64,000 bases of DNA from Anaeromyxobacter paludicola (GTDB taxonomy: Bacteria; Myxococcota; Myxococcia; Myxococcales; Anaeromyxobacteraceae). The notes beneath the pieces are model-generated. The model saw only the letters and a program-made list of their open reading frames with translations. It was not told the origin of the DNA and did no database searches. Below, piece by piece: positions 1 to 9,200 of the stretch (positions within the stretch are counted from its first letter, which is position 1; every line of letters starts with the position of its first letter). The translations under genes and the position numbers were made by a program. The DNA is taken from positions 1,984,001 to 2,048,000 of the forward strand of contig NZ_AP025592.1 of NCBI RefSeq assembly GCF_023169965.1, in the 5' to 3' direction.

Positions 1-1599
1 ATCACCGCCGACGCGGTGGACGACGCGCTGCGCGACATCCGCGTGGCCCTCCTCGAGGCCGACGTCGCCTTCGACGTGGTGAAGCGCTTCGTGGCCCGCG
101 TCCGCGAGAAGGCCGTGGGCGAGGTGGTCGAGACCAAGGTGAAGACCGAGAAGGGGACCCTCAAGGTCACCCCCCAGGACCACTTCATCAAGATCTGCCA
201 CGACGAGCTCGAGGCCCTCATGGGCCCGGTGGACACCTCGCTCAAGACCAACAGCAAGCGTCCGACCGGCGTGATGATGGTCGGCCTCCAGGGCTCGGGC
301 AAGACCACCACCACCGGCAAGCTCGCCAGCCGCTTCCTCAAGGAGGGCAAGAAGCCGCTCCTGGTGGCCGCCGACATCTACCGCCCCGCCGCCGTCGAGC
401 AGCTCAAGGTCCTCGGCGCCCAGCTCGGGGTGCCGGTCTACTCCGAGGAGGGGCTGAAGCCGCCGGAGCTCTGCAAGAAGGCCCAGGACGTCGCCTTCCG
501 CGAGAAGGCCAACGTCATCCTCTACGACACCGCCGGCCGGCTCGCCATCGACGAGCCGCTCATGGAGGAGCTCGAGCAGATCAAGGCGGCGGTCGCGCCG
601 GACAACATCCTGCTCGTCTGCGACGCCATGATCGGCCAGGACGCGGTGAAGACCGCGTCCGAGTTCGACCGGCGGCTCGCCATCGACGGCTTCATCCTCA
701 CGAAGCTCGACGGCGACGCCCGCGGCGGCGCGGCGCTCTCCATCAAGGAGATCACCGGCAAGCCCATCAAGTTCCTCGGCATGGGCGAGTCGCTCGACCG
801 GCTCGAGGAGTTCCGGCCGGAGGGGCTCGCGAGCCGCATCCTCGGGTTCGGCGACATCGTCGGCCTGATGAAGGACTTCGAGCAGCACGTCGACGAGGAT
901 CAGGCGAAGAAGGACGCCGAGAAGATCCTCTCCGGCGACTTCTCGCTCGACGACTTCGTGAACCAGATCCGGCTGGTCCGGAAGATGGGGCCGCTCGGCG
1001 AGCTGATGGAGAAGTTCCCCCTCTTCGGCGAGCTGCCGGAGGGGTTCCAGTTCGACGACAAGCAGCTCACCCGCATCGTGGCGATCGTCGACTCGATGAC
1101 CCGCACCGAGCGGCAGCGGCCCGACACCCTCAACGACGCCCGCATCCGCCGGGTGGCGAAGGGCTCGGGGCGCGACGAGAAGGACGTCCGCGACCTGCTC
1201 AAGCAGTACAACGCGATGCGGGCGGTGATGCGGCAGATCGGCGACGCGCCGGGGCTGCTCTCGCGGCTGCCCGGCGTGAAGCAGCTCGCGCAGCTCCGCA
1301 AGCTGCAGGGCAAGGGCATGGAGGACGTGCTCGGCGGCGACGCGGCCGGCGTGGACCAGCTCCTCGGCGGCGGCATGGGCGTGGACCCGTCGCGCCTCGC
1401 CGGGCAGATGGCCGGGATGCCCAAGGGCTTCCAGCCGCGCATGCCGGCCGGCGCCATGGCCCGGGCCCGACTCATGGGCTACGCGCCCGAGCCGATCGCC
1501 GGCGGCGAGACCCGGGCCGACCGCGAGAAGCGCAAGAAGAAGCACAAGGCGGAGCGCAAGGCGCGCAAGGACGCGCGCAAGCGCAACAAGCGCAAGTGA
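1..1599 (+). CDS. ffh: Signal recognition particle protein Ffh (5' end outside window)
   Basis: GTPase subunit of the signal recognition particle. It binds signal sequences of nascent membrane and secreted proteins together with 4.5S RNA and hands them to FtsY. The frame is open from base 1, and only about 20 N-terminal residues should be missing. The N domain (ALLEADVAFDVV) is followed by the G domain: P-loop GLQGSGKTTTT at 283-315, then ADIYRPAA, DTAGRL, TKLDGDARGGAALS and the closing GMGESLDRLEEF. The methionine-rich M domain follows, with its RNA-binding helices. The C-terminus carries an extra Met/Gly-rich stretch and a strongly basic Lys/Arg tail, longer than in the E. coli protein. The gene ends 23 bp before the Memo-like gene on the same strand, so co-transcription is possible. 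Identity is essentially certain. Confidence 0.97.
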   Translation: MTADAVDDALRDIRVALLEADVAFDVVKRFVARVREKAVGEVVETKVKTEKGTLKVTPQDHFIKICHDELEALMGPVDTSLKTNSKRPTGVMMVGLQGSGKTTTTGKLASRFLKEGKKPLLVAADIYRPAAVEQLKVLGAQLGVPVYSEEGLKPPELCKKAQDVAFREKANVILYDTAGRLAIDEPLMEELEQIKAAVAPDNILLVCDAMIGQDAVKTASEFDRRLAIDGFILTKLDGDARGGAALSIKEITGKPIKFLGMGESLDRLEEFRPEGLASRILGFGDIVGLMKDFEQHVDEDQAKKDAEKILSGDFSLDDFVNQIRLVRKMGPLGELMEKFPLFGELPEGFQFDDKQLTRIVAIVDSMTRTERQRPDTLNDARIRRVAKGSGRDEKDVRDLLKQYNAMRAVMRQIGDAPGLLSRLPGVKQLAQLRKLQGKGMEDVLGGDAAGVDQLLGGGMGVDPSRLAGQMAGMPKGFQPRMPAGAMARARLMGYAPEPIAGGETRADREKRKKKHKAERKARKDARKRNKRK

Positions 1600-1622
1600 G
1601 CCGGGCGCGCTAGGGATCCGGC

Positions 1623-2936
1623 ATGGATCTCGACCCGCGCCCCCGCCTCGTCCCCCTCGAGCCCCGGCTCGTCCAGCTCGAGGACGGCACGCAGGGCGTC
1701 GTCCTGCGCGACCCCACCGGCGTCCTCACGCAGTCCGCGCTGGTGAGCCCGGGCGCCTACCTCGTCCTGGCCCACCTCGACGGCACGCGCACGCTGCCCG
1801 AGGTGGAGCGGGCGCTGGCGCTCCAGGGCCGGCCGGTGCCGCTCCCGGACATCGTGACGCTGGTGCGGCGGCTCGAGGAGTCCGGGCTCGTCCACGGCCC
1901 GGCGCACGAGGCGCTGCGGCGGCGCGCCCTCGAGGCCTTCCGCGCCCTCCCCGCCCGGCCGGCGAGCTGCGCCGGCGGCGCCTATCCGGAAGAGCCGGAG
2001 GCGCTGCGCGCGTTCCTCGACGGGTTCCTCTCGGAGGCCGCGGACCCTCCCGGCCGCCCCTCCCCCGCCCTCCCCGCCCGGCGGGGAGGGAGTGCCCCCG
2101 AGGCCCCGCCAGAATCGATCTCGCAGCGAGCCCCGCGGTCCACCCTCTCCCGCGACGCGGGGGAGGGCCGGGGAGGGGGCGGGCCGGCGAACGGCGACGT
2201 CCGCCTCCTCGTCGCCCCCCACATCGACCTCCACCGCGGCGGCGCCGCCTACGGGCACGCCTACCGCGCCCTCGCCGCGAGCGACGCCGAGCTGTTCGTG
2301 GTCTTCGGCACGGCGCACGCCACGCCGCCGCACCTCTTCACGCTCACCCGGCTCGACTACGACACGCCGCTCGGTCCGGTCCCGACCGACCGCGAGCTGG
2401 CCGGCGCCCTCGCGGAGGAGCTCGGCGAGGAGGAGCTCTTCGCCGACGAGCTCTGCCACCGGCAGGAGCACTCCTGCGAGTTCCAGCTGCTCTGGCTGCG
2501 CCACCTCTTCCCCGACCGGCCCATCCGCGCGCTGCCGGTGCTCTGCTCCTCCATCTCGCACCTCGACGATCCGGACGGGGAGACCCGCGCCTTCCTCGAC
2601 GCCCTCGCCCGGGCGGTCCGGGGGCGCAGGGTCTGCTACGTGGCGGGCGCCGACCTGGCGCACGTCGGGCCGATGTACGGCGACGAGGCGGCGCCGACGC
2701 CCGAGGCGCTGGCCGGCCTCGCGGCCGAGGACCGGCGCACCCTCGCGTTCCTGGAGCGCGGCGACCCGGGCGGCTTCCACCGCGACGCCACCCTCGACGA
2801 CGCGCGCCGGCGGCTCTGCGGGGTCGCGCCCATCTACGCCGCCATGCGCGCGGCCGGCGCCGGGGCGCGGCTCATCCACTACGGCCAGTGGAGCGACGGG
2901 ACCGACTCGGTGAGCTTCGCCGCCGCGGCGGGGTAA
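1623..2936 (+). CDS. Memo-family protein (AmmeMemoRadiSam system protein B type) with an N-terminal PqqD-like region
   Basis: Predicted 437 aa. Residues 1-120 look like a small PqqD-like winged helix (VLAHLDGTRTLPEVERAL, then a helix ending EESGLVHG). The Memo fold follows: GGAYPEEPEALRAFLDGFL leads in, then LVAPHIDLH (His200), VVFGTAHATPP, RQEHSCEFQLLWL and GADLAHVGPMYGD. These are the usual Memo metal-site and core motifs. Memo proteins are class III extradiol-dioxygenase-like folds whose bacterial role is unsettled; in many genomes they sit with an AMMECR1 protein and a radical SAM protein, neither of which is here. Residues about 144-188 are a Pro/Arg/Gly-rich insert encoded by a dispersed hairpin repeat placed in the loop between the first helix and the first core strand. 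ATG 1623 lacks a strong ribosome-binding site; start moderately sure. Confidence 0.85.
   Translation: MDLDPRPRLVPLEPRLVQLEDGTQGVVLRDPTGVLTQSALVSPGAYLVLAHLDGTRTLPEVERALALQGRPVPLPDIVTLVRRLEESGLVHGPAHEALRRRALEAFRALPARPASCAGGAYPEEPEALRAFLDGFLSEAADPPGRPSPALPARRGGSAPEAPPESISQRAPRSTLSRDAGEGRGGGGPANGDVRLLVAPHIDLHRGGAAYGHAYRALAASDAELFVVFGTAHATPPHLFTLTRLDYDTPLGPVPTDRELAGALAEELGEEELFADELCHRQEHSCEFQLLWLRHLFPDRPIRALPVLCSSISHLDDPDGETRAFLDALARAVRGRRVCYVAGADLAHVGPMYGDEAAPTPEALAGLAAEDRRTLAFLERGDPGGFHRDATLDDARRRLCGVAPIYAAMRAAGAGARLIHYGQWSDGTDSVSFAAAAG
2052..2185 (+). repeat. Paired-hairpin dispersed repeat, copy A (inside a coding region)
   Basis: About 134 bp. The left hairpin is CCCTCCCCGCC at 2068-2078 pairing with GGCGGGGAGGG at 2080-2090. 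The right hairpin is CCCTCTCCCGC at 2143-2153 pairing with GCGGGGGAGGG at 2157-2167 (one G-T pair). The outer ends GGCCGCCCC and GGGGCGGGCC are themselves imperfect inverted repeats. The middle 50 bp is not conserved between copies. This copy is read through in frame by the Memo-family gene. Further copies are at 2966-3009 (half), 43324-43463 (opposite orientation) and 57549-57661. Confidence 0.85.
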
Positions 2937-2965
2937 CCCACTCCCCCGCCATGGGCGCAGCCCTG

Positions 2966-3009
2966 CTCCCCTCCCCACCGTGGTGGGGAGGGCCAGGGAG
3001 GGGCGGCCC
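2966..3009 (-). repeat. Half copy of the hairpin repeat, copy B, between convergent genes
   Basis: A single hairpin, CCCTCCCCACC at 2969-2979 with GGTGGGGAGGG at 2982-2992, followed by CAGGGAGGGGCGGCC. On the minus strand this matches the left half of copy A. The loop-proximal base pairs have changed together (GC to AC/GT), which keeps the stem. It lies 30 bp after the Memo stop codon and before the convergent zinc-ribbon gene, so it may also act as a transcription-ending hairpin. No T-run follows on either strand. Confidence 0.7.
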
Positions 3010-3024
3010 GCCACGCCCGGCGGC

Positions 3025-3216
3025 CTACGGCCTCAGCTCCTCCTCGATGCCGCCCGCCGACTCGCCGTACTCGATGGCACAGCGGGGGCAGAACTGGTTG
3101 GGCGGATCGGCCAACGGCACGGCGACGATCGGTCCCTCGGCGCCGCACACCTGGCACTGACCCCGCAGCATCACCTCGCCGCGATCGGCCGGGCTGTCCT
3201 TCGTCGGTTCGCGCAT
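3025..3216 (-). CDS. Small zinc-ribbon protein, 63 aa
   Basis: Two Cys pairs (CQVC at residues 21-24 and CPRC at 43-46) separated by 18 residues give a compact treble-clef or zinc-ribbon, followed by an acidic tail ending EEELRP. No other domain. ATG 3216 is preceded by a strong GGGGGAG ribosome-binding site. The gene starts 17 bp after the stop of the conserved 375-aa protein upstream on the same strand, so the two are probably one transcript. Function unknown; such proteins are often nucleic-acid or protein-binding adaptors. Existence well supported by site, spacing and motif. Confidence 0.75.
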   Translation of the reverse strand: MREPTKDSPADRGEVMLRGQCQVCGAEGPIVAVPLADPPNQFCPRCAIEYGESAGGIEEELRP

Positions 3217-3233
3217 GGCTCCCCCTGCTGCGG

Positions 3234-4361
3234 CTACCGCTGCGGCCGGCCCCGCCGCTTCTTCTTCCGCGCGCCCGGCGCCTTCTTGGGCACCACCAGG
3301 CCGCGGGAGAGCCGGCGCAGGACCTTCATCACCTGCCGCTTCTTGTAACGCTCGTGGCTCGCCTCGCCCACCTCGTTGGCGCGCGCGGTGGCGGCGTCCA
3401 CCACCTGGAACTCCACCAGCGAGAAGACCACCCGGCCGAGGTCCTCGGCGGGGGAGGCGGGCGGCTTCACGAACGCGTCGATCCGGACCGGCAGATCCAC
3501 GACGAAGTTGAGGACCTTGTAGCCCTCGGCGCTGAACTCGTTGAACGGTGCCGTCTCGCCCGCCTCCAGCTCGAGCGGCGCCTGGAGCTGCTGGACGAGG
3601 TCGTCGGCCCTGGGGTGGAGCCCCACGATCTGGCGGAACCTGAGCAGGCTGTTCTGCGTCTGCCCGGGCACCACGTAGTTGAACGGGAAGAGCGTGGAGG
3701 CGAGGTGGCGCACCACCGGCGCCACCTGGTCGGGGCGGGGGGTGACGATCCGGTAGCGGACCCGGTCGAAGACCTGGGCCGCCACGCTCTCGCGCTTCGA
3801 GATGAGCTTGGTGATGAGCGAGGCCCGGGTCTTCACGTTCCCGCTGAACTCGACCACCGGGAAGCCGAGGTGGGCCATCCGCTTCGCCTCGGCCATCACC
3901 CGCCGATCCACCATCTCGGAGAGGTCGGCCTCGCGGATGGGGGTGCGGAAGAGGAGCTCGCGCGCCTCGAGGTGGTGGACCACGTGCATGCACTTGAGCA
4001 CCACGCAGGCGATGCGCCGGTGGCGCGGCTCCTTCGCGCCGGAGGCGAACAGGAACAGGTCCCGGACGTCGGCGGGGTCGGCCACCTGGGCCGCGACCCG
4101 GTAACCGAAGGCGCCGCGCAGGTACTCGACCGCCTGGCCGAGGATCGCCCGCAGCCGGGCCTCGTCGCGCGGGTCGTCGAGCGAGAAGAGGTTCTGGCCG
4201 AGAAAGCCGTCCACCTCCTCCGGCGTCTCGAAGTGGAGCCGCCGCCAGTCGATGACCGAGCCGCCGCGCAGGATGAGCCGCAGCGCCTCGAGGTCACCGA
4301 GGCTCATCCGATCGACCGGCCGGTACTCCGCCGGGTCCAGTCGCTTCATCGTCGCGTCCAC
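3234..4361 (-). CDS. Conserved myxobacterial protein (TIGR04552-like), function unknown
   Basis: About 375 aa, with no transmembrane segment or signal peptide. The sequence resembles the TIGR04552 family I associate with myxobacteria (from memory, not searched): an opening EYRPVDRMSLGDLEALRLILRGG region, a helical middle (ACVVLKCMHVVHHLEAREL), the segment GNVKTRASLITKLISKRES, and a basic Lys/Arg C-terminal tail. GTG 4361 is favoured because GGGAG sits five bases upstream; ATG 4349 is the alternative. It follows the gliding gene gltJ by 113 bp in the same direction, with a GC palindrome (GCCGGGCCCGGC near 4398) between them, so it may be read from the gliding operon or separately. No biochemical role can be assigned. 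Confidence 0.75.
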   Translation of the reverse strand: MDATMKRLDPAEYRPVDRMSLGDLEALRLILRGGSVIDWRRLHFETPEEVDGFLGQNLFSLDDPRDEARLRAILGQAVEYLRGAFGYRVAAQVADPADVRDLFLFASGAKEPRHRRIACVVLKCMHVVHHLEARELLFRTPIREADLSEMVDRRVMAEAKRMAHLGFPVVEFSGNVKTRASLITKLISKRESVAAQVFDRVRYRIVTPRPDQVAPVVRHLASTLFPFNYVVPGQTQNSLLRFRQIVGLHPRADDLVQQLQAPLELEAGETAPFNEFSAEGYKVLNFVVDLPVRIDAFVKPPASPAEDLGRVVFSLVEFQVVDAATARANEVGEASHERYKKRQVMKVLRRLSRGLVVPKKAPGARKKKRRGRPQR

Positions 4362-4474
4362 GGCCGCTCCCGCCCGAAGTGCGGCGTACTCATGCCAGCC
4401 GGGCCCGGCCGGGTCAAGGGGGCCGGGCGGCCGCGGCGCGGGGCCATCGGGGGCGGGTCGGCGGCGCCCGCTCC

Positions 4475-6157
4475 CTAGAACTTGAACGGGAAGATCACCT
4501 CCTGCCCGCCCGCGCGCGACGGCGGGAAGCGGGTGTCCTTCACCACGCCGGCGATGCAGCGCGCGATGGGCTTCCCCGCGAGCTCCTCGGTCACCGGCGC
4601 GGCCTCGCGCACCGCGCCATCGCCGCCGATGACGAGCCGGACCTTGAGCGTGCCCTTGAGCCCCGGCTCCGCGGCGCGCTGGTCGGCGATGCAGCGCTTG
4701 AGGTCGCTCGTCCGCGCCGCCACGGCCCGGTTCACCTGCTCGGGCGTGAGCCGCTCCGGCAGCGCGGGCGCGGCGGCCGCGGGCGCGGCGCTCGCCGTCG
4801 CCCTCGGCGCCGCCGGCGGGACGTAGACGCTCCGCTTCTGGGCGGGCGGTGGCGCGCTGCCGAGCTCGCGGGTGAGCTCGTCGTCGCTCACCGAGTCGAG
4901 GAGCGGGTCGGGCGGCCGGGCGCGGGGCGCGGGCTGCGGGGCCGGCGCGGCGGCGGCCGGCTTCGGCGCCGGCTTCGGGCTCGCGCCGAGCTCGGCGAGC
5001 AGCTCGTCCTCGCTCCGCGGGGGTCGCGAGGGGGGCGGGAGCGCCGGGAGCGCGGGGCGCGGCGCGGCGGCGGCCGAGGCCCCGGCCGTCGCGGAGCTCG
5101 CGGTCGCGGCCGGCTCGACCTTCCCGCTGCCGGCCCGCCGCGCATCCACCTCGGGCGCGGCGGACTTCCGCGGCAGCGCCGCCGTCCGCGGCTCCGGCGC
5201 CCGCGCGCCGGCCTCCGCCCGCTTCGAGCGCGCGCGCACCGCCGGCGCTCGCTCGGCGGCGGGGCTCGCCCGCTTCGCGATCACCGGGCGCTCTCCGGGC
5301 GCCGGCGCGCCGTGCGCGGCCGGGGCAGGCTCCGGCCGCGGCGCCGCGGCCGGACCGGGCGGCGCGGCGGCGACCGGCGCCCCGGCGCTGGCCGGGGGCG
5401 GCGCCGAGGGAGCGCGGGCGAGCGCTCCGGGCTCGGCGCCCGGGCCGGCGGCGGCGCGCGGCGCGGCGGGAGCGCGCTCCGGAGACGGGCGGGAGGCGAG
5501 CCAGGCGGCGCCGGCGCCGAGCGACGCCGCCCCGACGACCGCCAGGGCGAGCGAGGCGTAGAGCACGCGCCGCTCCGGGCTCGGCCCGGCGGCGGGCGGC
5601 CCCGCGGGCCGGGCCCCCTGGGACGGGGTGCCGCGCGGGGTCGGGCCGCGGGGCGCCCCGACGTCCCGCCGCGCGAGCTCGGCCAGCACCGCCGCCGCGG
5701 CGCTCTCGAGCTGCGGCGGCGGCGCGGCGACCGGCAGCGGAGGCGGCGCCCTCGGCACCGCCGAGGCCACGGCCGGGGCCGGCCCCGCCAGCTCCGGGAT
5801 GGCCGAGGCCGGCGTCCAGCCCACGAGCCCCTCGCGCCAGACGAGCGCCGCGGCCGGCAGCTCGCCCGCCGCGAGCTGGCGGCGGACCGCGCCGACCTCG
5901 AGCGGTCCCCGCGCGCTCCCCTCCCCGGCCACGAACCACTCGACCCCGGCGCCCGGCGCGCGAGGCGGCGCCGGCGGGAGCACCGCCACGTTCCGCTCGC
6001 CCGCGGCCCCCTCGACCAGCTCGAGCTCCGCCGCGCTGGGCGGCCGCACCCGGACCACGTGCCCGCACTTCTTGCAGCGCACCCGCACCCCGGCGCGGCC
6101 GAGCCGCTCCTCGGGGATGAGGTACCGCGCTTCGCACGCCTCGCAGCTGAATTGCAT
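4475..6157 (-). CDS. gltJ: Gliding motility protein GltJ (AgmX): zinc ribbon, GYF, one TM, TonB-like C-terminus
   Basis: 560 aa from ATG 6157 (AAGGG site upstream). Order: zinc ribbon with Cys5, Cys8, Cys28 and Cys31; GYF_2-type domain at about 71-122 (EWFVAGEGSARGPLE, GWTPASAIPEL); one transmembrane helix at about 197-221; a long Ala/Pro periplasmic linker; and a TonB-like C-terminal domain at about 469-560 (LTPEQVN to FPFKF). In Myxococcus the GltJ homologue spans the inner membrane, its cytosolic zinc ribbon and GYF part meets the MglA-dependent switch, and its periplasmic end reaches the outer-membrane Glt proteins. It is the last gene of the operon. A second in-frame ATG at 6253, overlapping the gltI stop and with its own GGGAGG site, would add 32 basic residues; the shorter start fits the family. 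Confidence 0.9.
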   Translation of the reverse strand: MQFSCEACEARYLIPEERLGRAGVRVRCKKCGHVVRVRPPSAAELELVEGAAGERNVAVLPPAPPRAPGAGVEWFVAGEGSARGPLEVGAVRRQLAAGELPAAALVWREGLVGWTPASAIPELAGPAPAVASAVPRAPPPLPVAAPPPQLESAAAAVLAELARRDVGAPRGPTPRGTPSQGARPAGPPAAGPSPERRVLYASLALAVVGAASLGAGAAWLASRPSPERAPAAPRAAAGPGAEPGALARAPSAPPPASAGAPVAAAPPGPAAAPRPEPAPAAHGAPAPGERPVIAKRASPAAERAPAVRARSKRAEAGARAPEPRTAALPRKSAAPEVDARRAGSGKVEPAATASSATAGASAAAAPRPALPALPPPSRPPRSEDELLAELGASPKPAPKPAAAAPAPQPAPRARPPDPLLDSVSDDELTRELGSAPPPAQKRSVYVPPAAPRATASAAPAAAAPALPERLTPEQVNRAVAARTSDLKRCIADQRAAEPGLKGTLKVRLVIGGDGAVREAAPVTEELAGKPIARCIAGVVKDTRFPPSRAGGQEVIFPFKF

Positions 6158-6245
6158 GGCACCCTTCGTCCCGCGCGCCGCGGCGCGCACCCGGCCGGCG
6201 CCGCGGGCCCGCGCGGCGCCCTGCTTCCCCTCGGGCAGCTTGTCG

Positions 6246-9200
6246 TCACGCATGGCTCACCCTCCCGCCGCCGAGCCGCGCCGCCGCGGCCCGGAAGACG
6301 GCCTCCACCTCCGGCGCGGCGTCCGGATCCGCCGCGCGCCAGGCCTCGCCGGCCCGCAGGGCCTCCTCGGCGCTGCCGCCCGCGGCCGCGAGCCGCGCCA
6401 GCCCCGCCAGCGCGAGCCGCTGCCCCGGGTCGAGCTCGAGCGCCCGCCGGAACGCCCCCCGCGCCTCCTCGGCGCGCCCGAGCCGCTCGGAGACCCAGCC
6501 GAGCCGGGCCAGGGCCGGCGGCAGCTCCGGCGCGGCGACCTCGCCGGCCGCCCCGAGCCCCTGCACCCGCGCCGCGAGCAGGAGGTGCGCCCGGCTGAGC
6601 TCGCCGAGCGAGAGCGCCAGCTCGGCCGCGAGCCGGAGCGCGTCGAGATCCCCCGGCGCCCGCTCCAGCGCCGCCGCGCAGGCCCGCGCCGCGGCGGCCC
6701 CGTCCTCGCGGTCGAGCCGGCGCGCCGCGAGCCCGAGGTAGAGCGCCGCCGCCTCGGCGGGCGACCCGGCGTGGCGCGCCTCCGCCTCCAGGAGCTGCTC
6801 GGCCCGCTCCCGGTCGCCGCCCGACTCCGCGAGCGCGCGGGCGGCCCGCAGCGCCGGCAGGTGGCCCGGATCCGCCTCCAGCGCCTGCCGGAGCACCGCC
6901 TCCGCGGCCGCCGCGTCCCCGCGCCTCGACGCGTGCAGCTCGCCGAGGCGGGTGAGCGCCGCCGCCCGCGCGGCGCCGTCCGGCGCGAGGGCCGCGAGGC
7001 GCGCCAGGAGCTCCGCCGCCTCGCCGAGGCGGCCGGCGGCCTCGTCGAGCGCGCAGAGCGCGAGGAGCGCCTCCGCGGAGCGGGGCGCCTCGGCGAGCGC
7101 CTCGCGCAGCACCGCGGCGGCGCCGGCGCGGTCGCCGAGGTCGCGCTCGAGGAGGGCGGCGCGCTCGAGCCGCAGCGCCAGCGCCTCCTCGCCCTCCGCC
7201 TCGCGGATCCGCGCCGCGAGGAGCGCGTCGAGCGGCTCGAGGCGGCGCAGGGCCCGGTAGAGCCGCCCGAGGCGGGCCACCGCGGCCGGCTCGCCGGGCC
7301 GGAGCCGCAGCAGCGCCTCCGACGCCGCGACGGCCCGCGGCGCGTCGTGGAGCGCCTCCTCGGCGAGCGCCGCCGCGCGCCCGAGCGCCTCGGCGCGCTC
7401 CCCCGGCTCCGGCGAGAGCGCCGCGAGCCGCTCCAGCGCCTCGCAGGCCTCGGCCTGCCGCCCGGCCGCCGCGTGGAGCGCGGAGAGGGCGCGCCACGGG
7501 CCCGGATCGGCGGGATCGACCGCCGCCGCGTCGCGCCAGGCCGCCACCGCGCCGGCGTCGTCGCGCAGCTCCCGCTGCCGCAGCTCGGCCAGCCGGGCCA
7601 GGAGCGCGCGCCGCGGCTCGCCCGGCGCCGCCGCCTGCGCGGCCCGCGCGAGCAGGTCGGCGAGGTCGCCGAAGCGGCGCTGGCGCGCCAGCAGCCCGGC
7701 GAGCGGCTCGAGGGCGCCCTCCCCCGGATCGAGCTCCCAGGCGCGCCGCAGCGAGCCCTCCGCGCCGGCGCCGTCCGAGAGCCGCTCCTCCTGGAGCGCC
7801 GCCGCCCGCCGCAGGAGGGCCGCCTTCCGCGCCGGCTCGGCGGCCGCCTCGGCCTGCCGCTCCAGCGCCGCGACCAGGCCGGCCGCGTCGCCCCGCGCCT
7901 CCTGCAGCGCCGCGATCGCCTCGAGCGGCGCCGGCTCGCCCGGCGCGGCCTCGGCCGCCGCCTCCCAGGCCGCGAGCGCGCCCGCGTCGTCGCCGAGCCC
8001 CGACCGCCGCAGCTCGCCGAGCGAGAGGAGGAGGCGCGCCCGCTGCGGCCCCGCCGCAGCCTCGGCCAGGTCCTCGACCACGCCGGCGAGCTCCTCCAGC
8101 TGCCCGGTCTCGGTCCCGAGCCGCCGCGCCTCGGCCAGCGCCTCGGCGTCCTCCGGCCACTCCTGGAGCGCGCGGCACCAGCCGAGGAAGGCGAGCGCCG
8201 GCTCCCGGAGCCGCTCCTCCTGCGCCCGCGCCAGCTCGCGCCGCAGCGCGCGCCGCTCGCCAGCCGGCAGCGACGGCAGGAAGGCCTCGTCGAGCGCCGC
8301 CCGCGCCCGCCAGTCGCCCTCGGCCGCGCGGAGCGCCCGCAGCCGCTCCCAGGCCGGCCGGTGCGCCGGGTCGAGCTCGAGCGCCCGGGAGAGCGCCGCC
8401 GCCTCGCGGGCCCCCGCCCCGCCCGCCGCCGCCCAGCGCGCCGCCGCGTCGGCCCAGGCCGCGGCGGTCGCGGCCCGCTCGGCCCGGGCCTCGGCCACCC
8501 GCGCCGCGCCCTCGGCCGAGCCGGCCTCGTCGAAGACGCGCGCCAGCCGGGCCAGCTCCGCCTCGCCGGAGAGCGCCGCCAGCGCCCGCCGCCCCTGCTC
8601 CGCCGCCTCGCGCCGCTCGCCCGAGGAGAGAAGCGCCTCGGCGAGCGCGAGCCGCGCCTCGCCCTCGGCCTCGCCGTCCTCGAGGGCCGCGAGCCGCCGC
8701 AGCACGCCCTGGAGCGCGCCGGGCTCGCCCGCCGCGGCGTGCACCTGCCGCAGCGCCCGGAGCGCCGGCAGGTACTGCGGCTCGGCGAGGAGCGCCTCCC
8801 GCCAGGCCGCGGCGGCCCTCGCCGCTTCGCCGAGCCCGGCCTCGAGCTCGCCGAGGTGGGACCAGCGCTCGGCCCGCGTCGCGGCGGGCCAGCCGCTCGC
8901 GGGCTCCTCGAGCCCGGCGCGCCACCGCTCCGCCGCGCCGGCCGGATCCCCCAGCGCCTCGAGCAGCTCCGCCTCGCGCGCCGCGAGCCCCGCCCGGTCC
9001 GCCGGGTCCGACGCGTGCGCCCGGAGCGCCGCGAGCCGCTCGCAGAGCGAGGCCCGCCGCCCGGCCGCCTCGTCGAGCCGCGCCAGCGCCCGCAGCGCCT
9101 CGAGCGCGTCCGGGTCCGCCGCCCGCGCCGCCTCCCAGGCGCGCAGCGCGTCCTCGGGCCGCCCGAGCCGTTCCTCGTGGAGGCGGGCGAGCCGCATCAA

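Noticed and set aside
2052-2185. Hairpin repeat as the end of an insertion sequence
   Set aside because: No transposase gene or long terminal repeat is near any of the four copies; kept as a non-coding repeat.
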